DNA of 64,000 nucleotides from Polyodon spathula. Its lineage: Eukaryota; Chordata; Actinopteri; Acipenseriformes; Polyodontidae. Position numbers and translations under genes: made by a program. The notes beneath the pieces are model-generated. The model did not search any database. It worked only from the letters and a program-made list of their open reading frames with translations, and was not told the origin of the DNA. The stretch covers positions 9,126,298 to 9,190,297 of the forward strand of contig NC_054558.1 in the NCBI RefSeq assembly GCF_017654505.1, written 5' to 3'. Shown here in pieces: positions 1 to 14,491 of this stretch (position 1 is its first letter; every line of letters starts with the position of its first letter).

Positions 1-271
1 TCCCTGCGGCTCAGCCAGGCTGGCACTGCACAGTGCTGAAATGGTGCTGATGTACAATGTTATGATGCAACAGCTGTGGCCTAATCAAAGTGTCTTCAAC
101 AGTGGAAAAACAAGCCTCCTCAGGTTATCAGAAACAAGTACGGGGATCACTAAACCCTCGAGTCAACAAAAGGTTAGAGGATGTTGTATTGGATTGGCTA
201 TATCTGGTAGAGGGGAATGCGTGCAAATATACATTACGAGGCAGGATCAGTAGCATATGTGCCGAGAATTG

Positions 272-313
<42 letters not shown>

Positions 314-1627
314 TTAAATAGTATTTGAGTGCATGTTCGTGCATTTGTGTATATTCCAGTGTTTAAGTTACCAGGTAAAAGTGTACCAGCGAAAGTGAAA
401 GCTGTATATTTCAGAGGCTGTGCGCTAGATCTAGAAGAGATTTTCTTTCCTCCAGCAGAAAAAGGCATACATAAGCGAATATTGCATTTTTAAAGGATAC
501 TAACATCCAGTCAATCAGTCTGATTGACTGATACCAACATTGCCGTTCTTACCGGGGAGTAAGGCCCGTATCGATCAATCGAGTTCCAGGAAATCCCCTG
601 TCCATATTGTAATATAATATATAAGACTCGCCGGCAAAACCAAAAATTATCACCTAGTAGATTAGAATCTATTTTATAGCACAATTGCATTGTATCCTTT
701 AAATAGATTTCCTTCCAGATTAAATCTACCACATGTTTAAAATATTGAATTGAATCGTCATTGAGGCCGCTGTGCTGCCTGTCAGAGAAGTTAGTACAAT
801 GAAAACTGTAGTTGCGTGAATCCAGATGATAGTAAGTAAAGCGATGCATCTTTTTCATGCCGAAAGGATTTCCCATGCAATGAGGGCTATTTTTGTGAAA
901 GCCAGCTTTTCCAACAACTTAAATATTTTCTATTTACACTGTATTCCCCTTGTGTATTATACCAGTGTAAACAGAACATTAAAGTAATTATGAAATTACA
1001 TTTGGGGAGTGTGTGATCATTCTACTGTATATAGATGTTTACTGTATTCATTAAAATGTTTCAACTTAATATGTCAAAAAGGTTCATTATGTAAAATGTC
1101 GAAAGCAGGAAAATGTGGAGCAGCTCCTGAGTGAATTTGGAGTGTTCGGGTGACCCTGGCTCCATCTCCGCTCCGGCTCCGGCACCTCTAGTTCCAGCTC
1201 CGCTCCGACTCCGGAGCACGGCTCAGAAAACGGGACAACTCCGCTCCGGCTCCGGGACTCGAAGCTGGCTCTGGTCTCCGGAGCAGGAGCACAGTGTGTA
1301 ATCTGTTGTGCACAGTGAGCTGTGACGGTGCGCCCCCTTCCGGCGCTGCACATATTGACATACACAATTAATTTTATTTTAAATGTTTTTTCCATCCGAT
1401 TTCTAATAAGGTAATTGCGCTGTTGTGCGGACAGCATACGTTTGAACGTGAGAGTCCGCAGTGCACTGGGCACTGTTACACGATGCTCGTACAAAAATGC
1501 CATCTGACCCCCGTTCATTGAAAACGTTAAATTATTTCGTCAAGACAAACCCACAAAACACTGCTTCTAATAAAGAAAAAAAAAACTCACAGTAAAAATC
1601 ATCAAATCAAGCAAATATCCTGAAATT

Positions 1628-1660
<33 letters not shown>

Positions 1661-3303
1661 AAACAAAAAGAAACACATACAAATTGTACCACCCCAGCAC
1701 GCCCACAAGAAAACATAAAACCACTGCCAGACTTACTGATTTGTTGTTGCTTTTTGTTCCTCTTGTGTGTTTAATTTGTTTTTGTAGCACGCGTCCCGCG
1801 TTCACCAGGTACGGTACTCTAATCTGCGCCGTGGAGCAGCAGGCACCGTTTCATTCACAGTTGCTCGTACTTACGTTTTGAGCACAAACCAGCGAGCTTG
1901 CTAGCCTTGCATTTGCTCGCAACCACTGACTGACTGAGCGCCTCGCACAGGAGGCGGGGACTTGCAGGGAGGGGAGGGAGTTAAAAGCAGAAACTAGGGC
2001 AAAGCTTGGCACACAGCCACGCAGCAACACAATGTACAAGCTGTACTTTACCGAGGCTGCCCTGCGACTGGAACACAATGTTCTAGCACTCGCTGTGACC
2101 TCGTAACGCCTCACATGCCACAGCTCTGCAGAGCTGGAGCCGCGGTGCTGCACTTCACACTGCAGCCGCCTGGAGCGCACGTAGTATTATAATGTGTATT
2201 ACAGAGTATAGTAAGCGTGCAAGCACAAAAACAAATGTTTTTGGGAAGGCAGAAGCCGAAATGCTGCCCTGTAACTAATGAATATGGTATGATGGAGTTT
2301 TCATTCTACATGTACTAGTGCAGTGTAATTACTACACACCTATACAAGTGTAGTCACCACGTAATACAGTGCAGTAATGGCATGCACGTGTTTTTATTTT
2401 AAAAACCCAGACTACACGATTCACCATATCAAAAGACAGCTTATGGCAAACAATATTCTTACAAAAACAATCCCAGAATGCCCTTTAATAAAGGCATCGT
2501 TGCTTCTGGGTTTTTTGTATCAGACTTTGGCATACCTAGAAAGAGCGAGGCTCCTTTCTGACGTTGTGCTAGTCGGAGGCTGACTGTGGAAAACAGGCGC
2601 TAGAAGTGGTCTAAAATGGGATTCACGGCTGGTGTTACTCGCTGACCTGGTTGCCATTAGTTCGCATTCGTTTCTGATCTGCTTGGCCAGGTTAAGACGA
2701 TGCATCAGCCTGCAAGGCCGCGTCCATCTCTTACCTGCAGGGTTTTTTTAGGAGATGCATTAATTATTAACACAGTTTAAAGGAAACAGGAGAGAGGCGA
2801 TTCCTGAGAGGACCCGCACTGTCGGTAATAGACGTCCTCACAGCCCATCTGCACAAAAAGCCTGAAGCAGAGCATGTGAATTAGGCTCCTCTTTAGCCAC
2901 ATGAACCACGGGGGCAGGAACGGGACTAACGTGCAGAAACTGCGGAGGTCATTAATAATTTTTAAAATGCAATCTTAGCCGGCTGTGTTCATTTCTTCCC
3001 CCATATGAAAAATGCATACACTGCGCTGTAATCGGGGCTTGGAGAAGCAGCAGGGATAAAGCGAGCTGCTGTACACTGTATTACAGGCTACCCGCCTGCC
3101 TTCCGGCGCTCAGCTCTTTGTATACACTGTGAAGTGATCTGGGCAAGGAGCCAAAACAGAGCTGGAACAAAATGTTTTCGTTAAATATAACAGCGACGCA
3201 GCACAGGTGGAAGTGGTTGGGCTGAGTTAGAAAGAGGGGAAACCGCAGGCAGATACCGAGCTGCCGTTTAGTCTTTATTCAGATTCTTTGAATTGGGAGG
3301 AGG

Positions 3304-3340
<37 letters not shown>

Positions 3341-4367
3341 AATGTGTGTGCGTTGTCATTTACAAAAAGGCCCCAGAGTTCACAGCAGGTGAAATACACA
3401 GGAATTAAAAGTGACACGATTTCTAGCCACCGATAAAATCAGACTTTACCTCTGCTAAACACTATTTATGGCGGTATTTTTCTCCCACAAATCACTTTGC
3501 GCGTATCTTTACACCACCCCCTAGATGCTTACACGCTAGTGGTGAGGAATATTTAAGCGACCTGTATGAGGTGATCGCATTACTGTCCGCTGTCATGTTA
3601 GTGAAGGTTAGGGTGTATCCCCTATTTTGAATACATAGTATAGTATACACCGAACTGCGTGAGCTGCATCAGCGCCTTGTGAACCCCAATTGATCACACG
3701 TGGTCCCTGATAAGGAAGCTCTTTGACGTCTTTGAGCAGAGAAACATCTTGAAGTCAAGGCCCTGTTTGCTTTGACTGAGAGAGACATTGGGCTGTAGTT
3801 ACTACCAGCGTGGCTTATCTGTGCAACAGAACAGCCATCAAATAGACATTCACCAATGTGTGTTCAAGGTTCGTTAGGGTGGGAGGCACGGGGACTCATT
3901 TGTTGCATTGTTATTTATTCCTTTGTTGGTGACCGGGTCCTTTGTTAATTTCCTTGTCAATTAATCAAGACATTTCCTTGTTATGACAATGCAATGGAAA
4001 TATAAACTAAGCCTCAAAAGTGGAAGCACCGCCAAAACACGATGACGCTATAGAACGTCACTACTGGCGTTCCCACCACAGACAGAAGGAATGGGCCTGT
4101 CTGACTGGAAGCTGGCTGTTGTGGACAGTGTGTGTGAAACTCAGACGTGTCTTGTGATAAATGTTCTGTCTGCATGAGTTGTTTCTTTAATACTGGCAGA
4201 CTTCACGGCGCACAGTTTGATTTTTGACCTGCCGTGGATGCATTATGAGGCAAATCGATAACAATTCGCGAAACATAAGGCTATGACAGTACTATCTACA
4301 ATGCTGGCTAGAAGGCGGCGTGATCGTGAAACACAGTATGATTAGAGACATGCATACTCTCTCTCTG

Positions 4368-4420
<53 letters not shown>

Positions 4421-4639
4421 GTCTCTCTCTCTGTCTCTCTGTCTCTCTCTCTCTCTCTCTATGTATTAACACATAATAATTGAATTAAAACTCTATTAAT
4501 AATAAATTAATCATGGTTATAGTACTAGTACTATATTCTGTAAATATTTCGTCTGAATTAAAAAGTACAATACTTTTGGGGCTCAGAGTATGTTTTCACA
4601 AGATATCGGCACGGACACTATACATACCAATGGAATACC

Positions 4640-4686
<47 letters not shown>

Positions 4687-5350
4687 TGTGTGTGTGTGTC
4701 TCCATGACTGAACGCGGTGAGATCATTGGTTGCTGACTTTGACTTGCGAATGGCTATAACACACTACCCGATGCGAGTGAATCATTTTTAAACGTTGTGA
4801 TCGATCGGCCGATCCTATAAAATCGCATCGCAAAGCACAACAGAATGCCCAATGCAACTGGAAAATCGCGTCGCTAGTACTGATCGCATCAGACAGTGTG
4901 TCCAGGGCTAGCCATTCACACACACACTCACTCGCAATGAGTCGTTCAGCCAGGCGCTCAGACTAAACAGGGAATGAGCTGCCAGGAGGAGAACGCAGAT
5001 CAGAACATCCTGTACAGTGCGGATCAAAACAAGGACACGTAGGAGCGATCCGTCTGTGGGAAGCATGCTACAGTGAGTCTTCATTCACCGCCTAAAAATA
5101 GTTCCGGCTAAAAATATGTTGCTTTTGATTATCTCTAGAAAATATGTACCGTACTCGAAGACACAGAATAATATGCACCGTGTTGTGCATTGTCTGTTTC
5201 TTCCCCCAAATGAAAAAAAAAAAAAAAACATCCATCGCTAATTGCCAGAATGAAGTCTGTTATCCACTAAGCTTGCAGTGCTACGCAGTATAGTAAACTA
5301 AAGATCACAATGAGATTACTAGGAGGATTCAGTCATAAAGAAAGACACAG
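1..5350. other. Gene-poor flank with simple repeats
   Basis: I see no exon with convincing coding character here. The stretch holds an (ATT)n run (about 269-314), a GC-rich block of imperfect CTCCGG-type repeats (about 1150-1290), an oligo-T run (1630-1656), a (GT)n run (3308-3337), a CT-rich microsatellite (4359-4460), a second (GT)n run (4641-4699) and a short A-run (about 5213-5228). Open frames such as the 121-codon one at 511-876 on the minus strand lack family resemblance and splice context. Confidence 0.6.
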
Positions 5351-5356
5351 AAAAGT

Positions 5357-5861
5357 AACAAAAGATCATTTGATGTATTTTTATTGGTCTGAACACCTGG
5401 GGCAAGGCAACCCTTTTCAACAGAGCGAAACGACAGTGAGGGAAACCGAGAGCACCTGTGTTATAAAATATTTACACAACTACACAGCAGCACGACAAGA
5501 TGATACAGGGTTCTTAATTCTGCTTAAAACCACGAATCTGTGATAAAGCATCTACTTTTGCAAATATGGGACATCTGGTCTTACTGTAATATACAGATCG
5601 ATTTTATGTAGATTTTTTTTCTGGAAAAACAAACACAGATAAATCAACAAATCAATCAGTCAATTCCTGAATGAATCAGTTACGTAATCATTTCTTGTTC
5701 TATTTCTTGTGGTAGTCGGGCTCGGCGCCCTGAAGGTTGTTATTTCTATCCAGCGCGGCTCTCAGCGCCGGAGGGGTGTCGCTCTTCGGCTCCTCTCTGT
5801 GCAGGAGTGTCAGCAGCTGCCTGATGGTCTCCGCTCTGCTGGCGCGGACGCTGGGGGACAT
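5357..5861 (-). CDS. Unidentified terminal exon with 3' UTR
   Basis: On the minus strand a 53-codon frame runs from an ATG at 5861-5859 to a TAG at 5702-5700. It is GC-rich with strongly coding-like codon use and polar, helical character (segment RAETIRQLLTLLHREEPKSD, C-terminus EPDYHKK). About 315 bases past the stop is a canonical AATAAA on the minus strand (5385-5380), giving a natural 3' UTR ending near 5357. An in-frame stop lies three codons upstream of the ATG, so either the ATG is the true start of a very small protein or the exon begins at an acceptor such as the AG at 5851-5850 (inside a CCCCCAG) and belongs to a larger gene transcribed leftward, whose other exons I could not find. 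I do not recognise the family. Confidence 0.45.
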
Positions 5862-5989
5862 GCCTTCCTAACCTGGTGTACCCATGCATCCTGGCTTACT
5901 GTAGCTCCTCCGTGCTCCATAATGCTTTTCATTAAACTGTGCTACAATTTTCCCACAGTATTCCATGCAATATATATATATATATAGAT

Positions 5990-6430
5990 GGAATATCTGC
6001 CTAGGAATAAGCGTTCGCCATTTTGTAAGTTGTTGCTTTCGTCAAGAGGCTGGCTATACCTGGTGACCTTATACCTGCCTTAATTTAACCAGGCAAGTTT
6101 ACCATGGAGGCTTTGCACAGTAATCCTGGTCAAGTAGACTGCTTCATCCTGACGTACCACAGCTGCTCACAAGTTGTACCATACTTGGCCAGGAATTACC
6201 ACCCAACCACTGGTTTTCTGGGAAGATTTTAAGGGTCTAGCTATTTCAGATCCAGTGTCAGATACAATCAGTAGTGACGACAGGTGTACAGCACTATCTT
6301 TATCACGAGCCAGAGAACAGCTTATTCAGAACATGCTTATTGTACAGGTACTTGTACTTCAATTTATTAACCACATTTAAAACCTTGCCTAGATAATTGA
6401 GCCCCCTCTAGTGGAATCTAGTGGGTACTA

Positions 6431-6486
<56 letters not shown>

Positions 6487-8750
6487 TTTTTACATCTTCA
6501 ATTACTCAAAGCAATAGACGAATAACACGGGGTTTCAAACGTTTTAACATACGAATTTAGGATGCGTTAAAATCATTTATGCTGGTGTCTGCTAAGTGTG
6601 CCCTCAGTATATAGCATCGCAACTGCGATAATTAGGCATTTCGAAGCTAGCTGTGGTTTATGACGAGGATCAAGTTGTTCCAAAGTTGAACTGCAGCAGG
6701 ACATTGACACTTTGGCCCCTTTTGATCAAGGCTGTTTGCTGAAGGTAACCGAAATGTTTGAAAACAAGCTGCTCTAAAGAAACACTTTTGCTGGACTGCA
6801 GAGTCCTGACAACCCTTACGGAACGAAAATATATTTCAATATAATGTCATATATTAATTAATATAATTCAATATATTGAGAAATGTAATGCTATATATTA
6901 ATTAATATATTTCAATATATTGAAGATTACAAAATCTATTCTAGAATATATGTCAGTATATTTTCATTATATTGTACAATATATAAACCATACCATAATA
7001 TTAGATTGTTTTACATGTGAATACTTTAAAAGTAGTTAATAGTTATACAAATGGAAAATAAATAAATTAATTAATTAATAAACATTCGAGAATATTTAAA
7101 TCCTTAAGACTAAAATGACAATATATTGTATGTCAATATCTTTACAAAATATATTTTCCTTCCATAAGAGAATACAGGTGGAAAGTAACGTTCAGGAGAA
7201 AGCAGCGCTGTCGTTCTCACACGCTGCTCCGCTTACTCACTTTTCCACTTCCTGCTATTTTGCCAGTGCTATAAGACAGATGACCACGACAGTCAAAGCT
7301 GGGATTGATCTTTGGGAAAGAAACATTTCTGTGTTCGGATAAGGCTGCAATAAAAAACCCCAGCACGATTATTTGTTGGTTTGTTTCTTTTATCAGAACT
7401 AACGTGTGTTGGTGTGTTTGAACCTGCACCTTCCCTATGTGTATCTCAGCTGCAGATGATTCCCCGCGTTGAGTATTCGAGTGGTCTTGAAAGGTCCCGA
7501 TGCCTTGAAAGGGTTTCCCGGCACAGTCATCGGACAAGCGCGCTATGAACTCCGATCCTGTCACCGGCGGATGTTAATATCGTGTATTGCTTGCAGTACT
7601 TTGGTAAACGGTACTATCGATTAGAATAGTTCAATCATAACAGGTGCTGCAGCGCATTGTTCTAATACGTTTATTTGCTTGGTAACATAACAATACATGG
7701 ATAGGAACATAACATGCTGACACACTACTGAGCACAGCTGCTTAGACGCTTCTTTGTGATCTGCAAGATGATCGGATTCCAGGATTTAAAGAATCTGTGG
7801 TATTGCAATAAAGGAAGTTTTCTACATGAGCACTGGCTCCCAGTAGAAACACATTCAGTACCTACCCTAATGAAATACTCTTTGGGGAATCGAATTTAGC
7901 TTCCAGCCCTTAGTTATTGACTGAGAAAGCATGACGAAAGCATGGTAAAGCCCAGATAAGCATTGTAAAGCCCTGAGAGGTATAGCTAATCATGGTAAAC
8001 TATGGTAAATGCGGAATATAACCATTGATCAGCTGCACACACAGCTAAAACAGTATTACACCAGAGTCAATCAGATTACATAAAACTGTAACGTATTGTT
8101 ATTCATTTAGCAGTGTCTAATGTTGCTGCATCAATCATCAAGTTTCAGAATCACTGAATTACAATTATACTTACAGAAGACACATACAAAACTACAGTCT
8201 ATTTGTAGTAATGTAGATCTTAAATCCTTATTAATACAGATTAATAACCATAGCAAAACTATTGTAAACAGTTTCTAGAAATGCAATTTAAAATAAAAAA
8301 AACAGCATGCTCTAGAAAATTGAGTTAAACTCAATGAGAGACAATTATGGAAACAAGGTGGAGTGGGAAAACCAATCCGATAAATAAAAAAGAAAATACG
8401 TATACAAATAACACAAAGGAATGCATAATAAATAAAGAAAACCAGCCTGTTAATCCCGTAATAAAGATATCAAGTGTGATATTGATATGAACTGTAAGTA
8501 AAAGCGTTCAAAGGCTGAATAATTTGTAAAATCAAATCCCAGATAAAAATGAAATGACAGTGTGTGGGCAGCACAGTCGAGCTGGCTCAGGCTGGATAGG
8601 ACAGCACAGCACAGCCACACCACGGTCCCTCTGAGAGTGTAGGTGAGATGGGGATCAGTTTCAGAGCCTTTATACCCAGCCTGCAAGCCACTGAACAATA
8701 GTTCAGCGCTGCCCCGCTCTCCTGAATACCTCACAGGACAGCCCCTGCAT
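5990..8750. other. Intergenic stretch, AT-rich, no gene seen
   Basis: This contains a (CA)n run at 6429-6482, a strongly AT-rich block with imperfect inverted TATATTAATTAATATA-type sequences at about 6830-7090, and a minus-strand open frame at 7564-7217 that reads smoothly but has no recognised domain, no clear acceptor and no polyadenylation signal. Short repeated CATGGTAAA motifs occur at 7930-8010. Confidence 0.5.
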
Positions 8751-8975
8751 AAGAACATAAGAACATAAGAAAGTTTACAAACGAGAGGAGGCCATTCGGC
8801 CCATCTTGCTCGTTTGGTTGTTAGTAGCTTATTGATCCCAAAATCTCATCAAGCAGCTTCTTGAAGGATCCCAGGGTGTCAGCTTCAACAACATTACTGG
8901 GGAGCTGATTCCAGACCCTCACAATTCTCTGTGTAAAAAAGTGTCTCCTATTTTCTGTTCTGAATGCCCCTTTGT

Positions 8976-11489
8976 CTAAACTCCATTTGTGACCCTGGTC
9001 CTTGTTTCTTTTTTCAGGCTGAAAAAGTCCCTTGGGTCGACACTGTCAATACCTTTTAGAATTTTGAATGCTTGAATTAGGTCCCCACGTAATCTTCTTT
9101 GTTCAAGACTGAACAGATTCAATTCTTTTAGCCTGTCTGCATATGACATGCCTTTTAAGCCCGGAATAATTCTGGTCGCTCTTCTTTGCACTCTTTCTAG
9201 AGCAGCAATATCTTTTTTATAGCGAGGTGACCAGAACTGAACACAATATTCAAGATGAGGTCTTACTTGTGCATTGTACAGTTTTAACATTACTTCCCTT
9301 GATTTAAATTCAACACTTTTCACAATGTATCCGAGCATCTTGTTAGCCTTTTTGTATAGCTTCCCCACATTGTCTAGATGAAGACATTTCTGAGTCAACA
9401 AAAACTCCTAGATCTTTTTCATAGATTCCTTCTCCAATTTCAGTATCTCCCATATGATATTTATAATGTACATTTTTATTTCCTGCGTGCAGTACCTTAC
9501 ACTTTTCTCTATTAAATGTCATTTGCCATGTGTCTGCCCAGTTCTGAATCTTGTCTAGATCATTTTGAATGACCTTTGCTGCTGCAACAGTGTTTGCCAC
9601 TCCTCCTACTTTTGTGTCGTCTGCAAATTTAACAAGTTTGCTTACTATACCAGAATCTAAATCATTAATGTAGATTAGGAATAGCAGAGGACCTAATACT
9701 GATCCCTGTGGTACACCGCTGGTTACCACACTCCATTCTGAGGTTTTTCCTCTAATCAGTACTTTCTGTTTTCTACATGTTAACCACTCCCTAATCCATG
9801 TACATGTGTTTCCTTGAATCCCAACTGCGTTCAGTTTGAGAATTAATCTTTTGTGCGGGACTTTGTCAAAAGCTTTCTGGAAATCTAAATAAACCATGTC
9901 ATATGCTTTGCAATTATCCATTATCGATGTTGCATCCTCAAAAAAATCAAGCAAGTTAGTTAGACACGATCTCCCTTTCCTAAAACCATGTTGACTGTCT
10001 CCCAGGACCCTGTTACCATATAGGTAATTTTCCATTTTGGATCTTATTATAGTTTCCATAAGTTTGCATATAATAGAAGTCAGGCTTACTGGTCTGTAGT
10101 TACCTGGTTCAGTTTTGTTTCCCTTTTTGTGGATCGGTATTACGTTTGCAATTTTCCAGTCTGTCGGTACCACCCCTGTGTCAAGAGACTGCTGCATGAT
10201 CTTGGTTAGCGGTTTGTAAATTACTTCTTTCATTTCTTTGAGTACTACTGGGAGGATCTCATCCAGCCCAGGGGATTTGTTTATTTTAAGAGCTCCTAGT
10301 CCCTTTAACACTTCTGCCTCAGTTATGCTAAAGTTATTTAAAACTGGATAGGAACTGGATGACATGTGGGGCATGTTGTCAGTATCTTCCTTTGTAAAAA
10401 CTTGTGAAAAGTAATCATTTAACATATTTGCTATTTTTTTTTCTTCATCTACGATTTTGCCATTTGTATCTCTTAGACATTTAATCTCCTCTTTGAATGT
10501 TCGCTTGCTGTTGTGATATTGGAAAAACATTTTGGAATTGGTTTTAGCTCCCTTAGCAATGTTCATTTCTATTTCTCTCTTGGCCTTTCTAACTTCCTTT
10601 TTGACTTGCGTTTGCAGTTCTGTGTACTCTTTCTGCGTACTTTCTTTTTGGTCCTTTTTTAATGCTCTGTAAAGTGCCTTTTTTTCGCTGAATATTTTTT
10701 TTAATTGAGCTATTAAACCATTTTGGCAATTTAGTTTTACATTTAGATTTGTCTACTTTAGGGATATATTTGTTTTGTGCCTCTAGTACTACATTTTTGA
10801 AGAACAACCATCCTTCTGTGGGTGTTTTCTCTATTTTACTCCAATCTACTTCTGTTAGTCTCTGTTTCATACCTTCATAGTTTGCTTTTCTAAAATTGTA
10901 AACCTTAGCTTTAGTCATTACTTTTGGGGATTTAAAAAACACTTCAAATGAGACCATGTTGTGGTCTGAGTTTGCCAGTGGTTCTCTGACCTCTGTTTTA
11001 GTTATTCTATCTTCGTTATTTGAAAAGACTAAATCAAGGCATGCCTCCCCTCTAGTGGGTGCCTTGACAAATTGTGTTAGGAAGCAGTCATTTGTCATTT
11101 CCACCATTTCTATTTCATCCTTCGCGCTACCCACCGGGTTTTCCCATTTTATTTGGGGGAAGTTGAAGTCCCCCATTAGTATGGCTTCTCCTTTGCTACA
11201 CGCTTTTCTAATGTCATTGTATAACAGATTATTGTGCTGAATCTGGCGGTCTATAGCATGCTCCTATTATTATGCCTTTTGAATTTTTGTCCGTTATTCT
11301 GACCCATACTGATTCGGTTTTATTTTCTTTGTCCAGGTTTAACACCTGGGATTCAAGACTGTTTCTCATGTATAGCGCTACCCCTCCTCCTCTTCTGTCC
11401 TGCCTGTCTTTTCCATACAGTGTATACCCACAAATATTATATTCGTCCCCATCACTCTCAGACAACCACGTTTCTGTAACACCTATCAC
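8976..11489 (-). pseudogene. CR1 ORF2: endonuclease and reverse transcriptase
   Basis: Four open segments in changing frames (11489-11229, 11176-10589, 10566-9343, 9401-8976) together cover endonuclease and reverse transcriptase. The reverse transcriptase segment keeps the fingers/palm order: PVSLTS block, QHGFRKGRS, the YLDFQKAFD block, SGVPQGSVLGPLLF and the FADDTK active site. The last segment carries the conserved AQVRPHLEYC and LERVQRRATR motifs of the CR1/L2 C-terminus. Frame breaks make it a pseudogene. Confidence 0.85.
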
Positions 11490-11639
11490 ATCATAGTTAC
11501 CTGTTAGTGCAGTAGCTTCAAGTTCTAGAATTTTGTTTCTGATACTTCTAGCATTTAGATAAATGCATTTAATGGTTGTCTTATCTGAGTTGTTGTTCTT
11601 GTTTTGATGCGGTCTCCCTTCTGTTTTTTTGTTGATTTT

Positions 11640-12157
11640 TCCACCCTTCCTTTCTAGTTTAAATGCTTCTGAACCTGCTTGAGGATCTTTTCTCCGAGTA
11701 GACTAGTTCCCTTGTTATTTAAATGCAGTCCATCCCGTCTATACAGATAGTCCTCGTTGTAGAATGTGGTCCAATGATCAAGATAGGTGAAGCCTTCCCG
11801 TGTGCATCACGTCTTCAGCCATGCGTTTTGATTAATTATTTCCAGCTGTCCATAGGGTCCTTTGCAAGGTGCCGGTAGTATACCAGAAAATACCACCGTT
11901 TTGGTTTTCTCTTTTAATTTCCTTCCTAGCTCTCTGAATTTGTTTTGCAGGGATTTTGGTCTGTCTCTTCCAATGTTGTTTGTATCGATGTGGACGACTA
12001 CTACTGGGTCGTCTCCTGTTCGTTCTAGGAGCCTGTCCACGTTCTCAGTGATGTGCTTGACCGAGGCTCCCGGAAGGCAGCACACTGTTGTAGTAAGGGG
12101 GTCCAAACTGCGAATTGAACTTGCTGTGTTTCTCAATATGGAGTCCCCAACAATCAT
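11640..12157 (-). pseudogene. CR1 ORF1 fragment, SGNH esterase-like
   Basis: Open from 12157 to 11807, then continuing after a frame change to the DGLHLN motif near 11716-11742. The GDS motif near the N-terminus and the distal Asp-x-x-His motif are the two diagnostic blocks of SGNH hydrolases. It is part of the surrounding CR1 copy, not a host gene. Confidence 0.75.
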
Positions 12158-12393
12158 GACCTCCCTTCTTTTTGCTGTCTGGTCACCACTGTCAATGGGA
12201 TCCTGGATGTTGTTCCTTTCATTCTCTTGTTGTTGGTTCTGCTCATCAAAATTCTAATGTGCCTTGAGGTGCATGAATAACCCTGCAGCCTAAACAAAAA
12301 CAACTGGACTTTCAAAACCAAATGCAAATACTGACCAGCAAGTGAGTCTGAAAAATGAGCTGATAAACGATGTAATTTGTTGGTTTGTGCTGC

Positions 12394-13035
<642 letters not shown>

Positions 13036-14430
13036 GTTTGCATTCCTGTATTTGTGGGGTCTTCTCATTGACTCTCACTATAATTTTATTTGCTATTTCT
13101 AACTCATCAGACAAAACTCCACAGAGGGTGAAAGTCGACAACAAATTAAACATTTTGGCACTTTATTTATTTATTTATTTAAGGTATATTTAGTTCTTAA
13201 AAACGTGTTTTACAAAGTGAGGACGTCCACAGCGTCATTTCTTCAGGAGCTGCTATCTTTATGGGAACATTTTCTTAACTTTTGCCCACACACTGATAGT
13301 AATACCTGCCCAGACACTCACACACAGACACAGACTCACACACACAGACACAGACACATCCACACACACAACACAAACGTATATTTGTATGGTTTTACCT
13401 AACCTTTTTATTTTTTCTGTAATTGCTATAGCTCAAGCAGTTTGGTATGTAAACCCCTGAGACGCAGGAGCTCCTTATCATGGCTTTCCTCTATCCTCTG
13501 ATATGCAGCATACACAGTACTTGTGCTTTCCTCATACCTGTCATATATTCATCATTACAATCCTAGATGATATTGCAGTATGAAGCTTTTATTTTACGTG
13601 ATTTGCATTTACAATGTTTTTACTGGGGGTACGACACAAAGAATAAACACATATCAATTTGTTTCTGTGATGTTGATTTCCATTAGACACTTTCTTTTAT
13701 GGCGATTGATTATTTTTGACAGATTACTGGAATGTCTTGTGCTGACAAACTGGCTTTCAGGGCGTTTCTGCAACTGTCCAGCAAAAAACTGAATCATAAC
13801 ATTAAAGCTGTTTGTTTTTTTGTCTTCACTTAATTGCAATATTTTGCATGGAGGAAACAACTCTGCCAATATAATTGCTCGCCATCGATGGTGTTATTTT
13901 GTGTTTCCATACTGTCCGCTGTGCAGCTTTTGTGGAATCTGAAGCCGGAGGGAGCAGGTCATTAGTGCCAGCCCTTGCACAGCTGGTAGGCAGGGATCAC
14001 AGTCTAAAGCCTGCAGGAATGTCCTTGCTATTCACTCCCAAGTACCTGGATTGCATTATTTCTGGATTGCCGGCTCTGTTCTCCCCTTTCTGGCTGCTAC
14101 ACTACAATGGCTGTGAGCAGTTTATTAGGATTTTGTGTTTTCTTTTTATCTGGCTGTGCATACTGAAAATGAAAAGCCACAAACTATTAAACAGTATTTT
14201 TAATAGTATTAAATCTTAAATGCTTAGCAATCCTTAACAAGAGAGGAGGGGCTAAATTCGCAAAGCTATTTACTCCAAATCATGATTGGCCCATTTAAAA
14301 TTATATATTTTTTTTTTTAAAAACACCCAATTACGGCGTCTGAAGATGTTTCTTATTAGTTTTAGAATTTTAATTGGTGTTTTTTTTTTATTATTTAAAT
14401 GTAGAAGAAGAATGTATTGTACTTTGGAGT

Positions 14431-14491
<61 letters not shown>

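Larger units (their letters stand above)
8752..12260 (-). mobile_element. CR1-type non-LTR retrotransposon, decayed
   Basis: A nearly full-length LINE on the minus strand. From its 5' side: an ORF1 part with an SGNH-esterase-like domain (GDS near its start at 12148, and a DGLHL motif around 11725, the usual catalytic Asp/His block), an ORF2 apurinic-type endonuclease (ETWLSE at about 11480, GDFNFP at about 11170, SDHN at about 10970), a reverse transcriptase with the catalytic FADD box (about 9620), and a C-terminal region. The 3' end at 8752-8775 is a repeated 8-base unit (TTCTTATG read on the minus strand), as is characteristic of CR1 elements. The reading frame is broken at least three times (near 11800, 11200 and 10580, and again near 9370-9400), so this copy is not autonomous. 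An esterase in ORF1 is a known CR1 trait. Confidence 0.9.

Noticed and set aside
511..876. Minus-strand frame of 121 codons
   Set aside because: No recognised domain, no splice or polyadenylation context, and composition compatible with chance in AT-rich sequence.
7217..7564. Minus-strand frame beginning TGSEFIARLSDDC
   Set aside because: It reads smoothly and a possible donor (GAAG|GTGCAG) exists, but there is no acceptor, conserved motif or partner exon.
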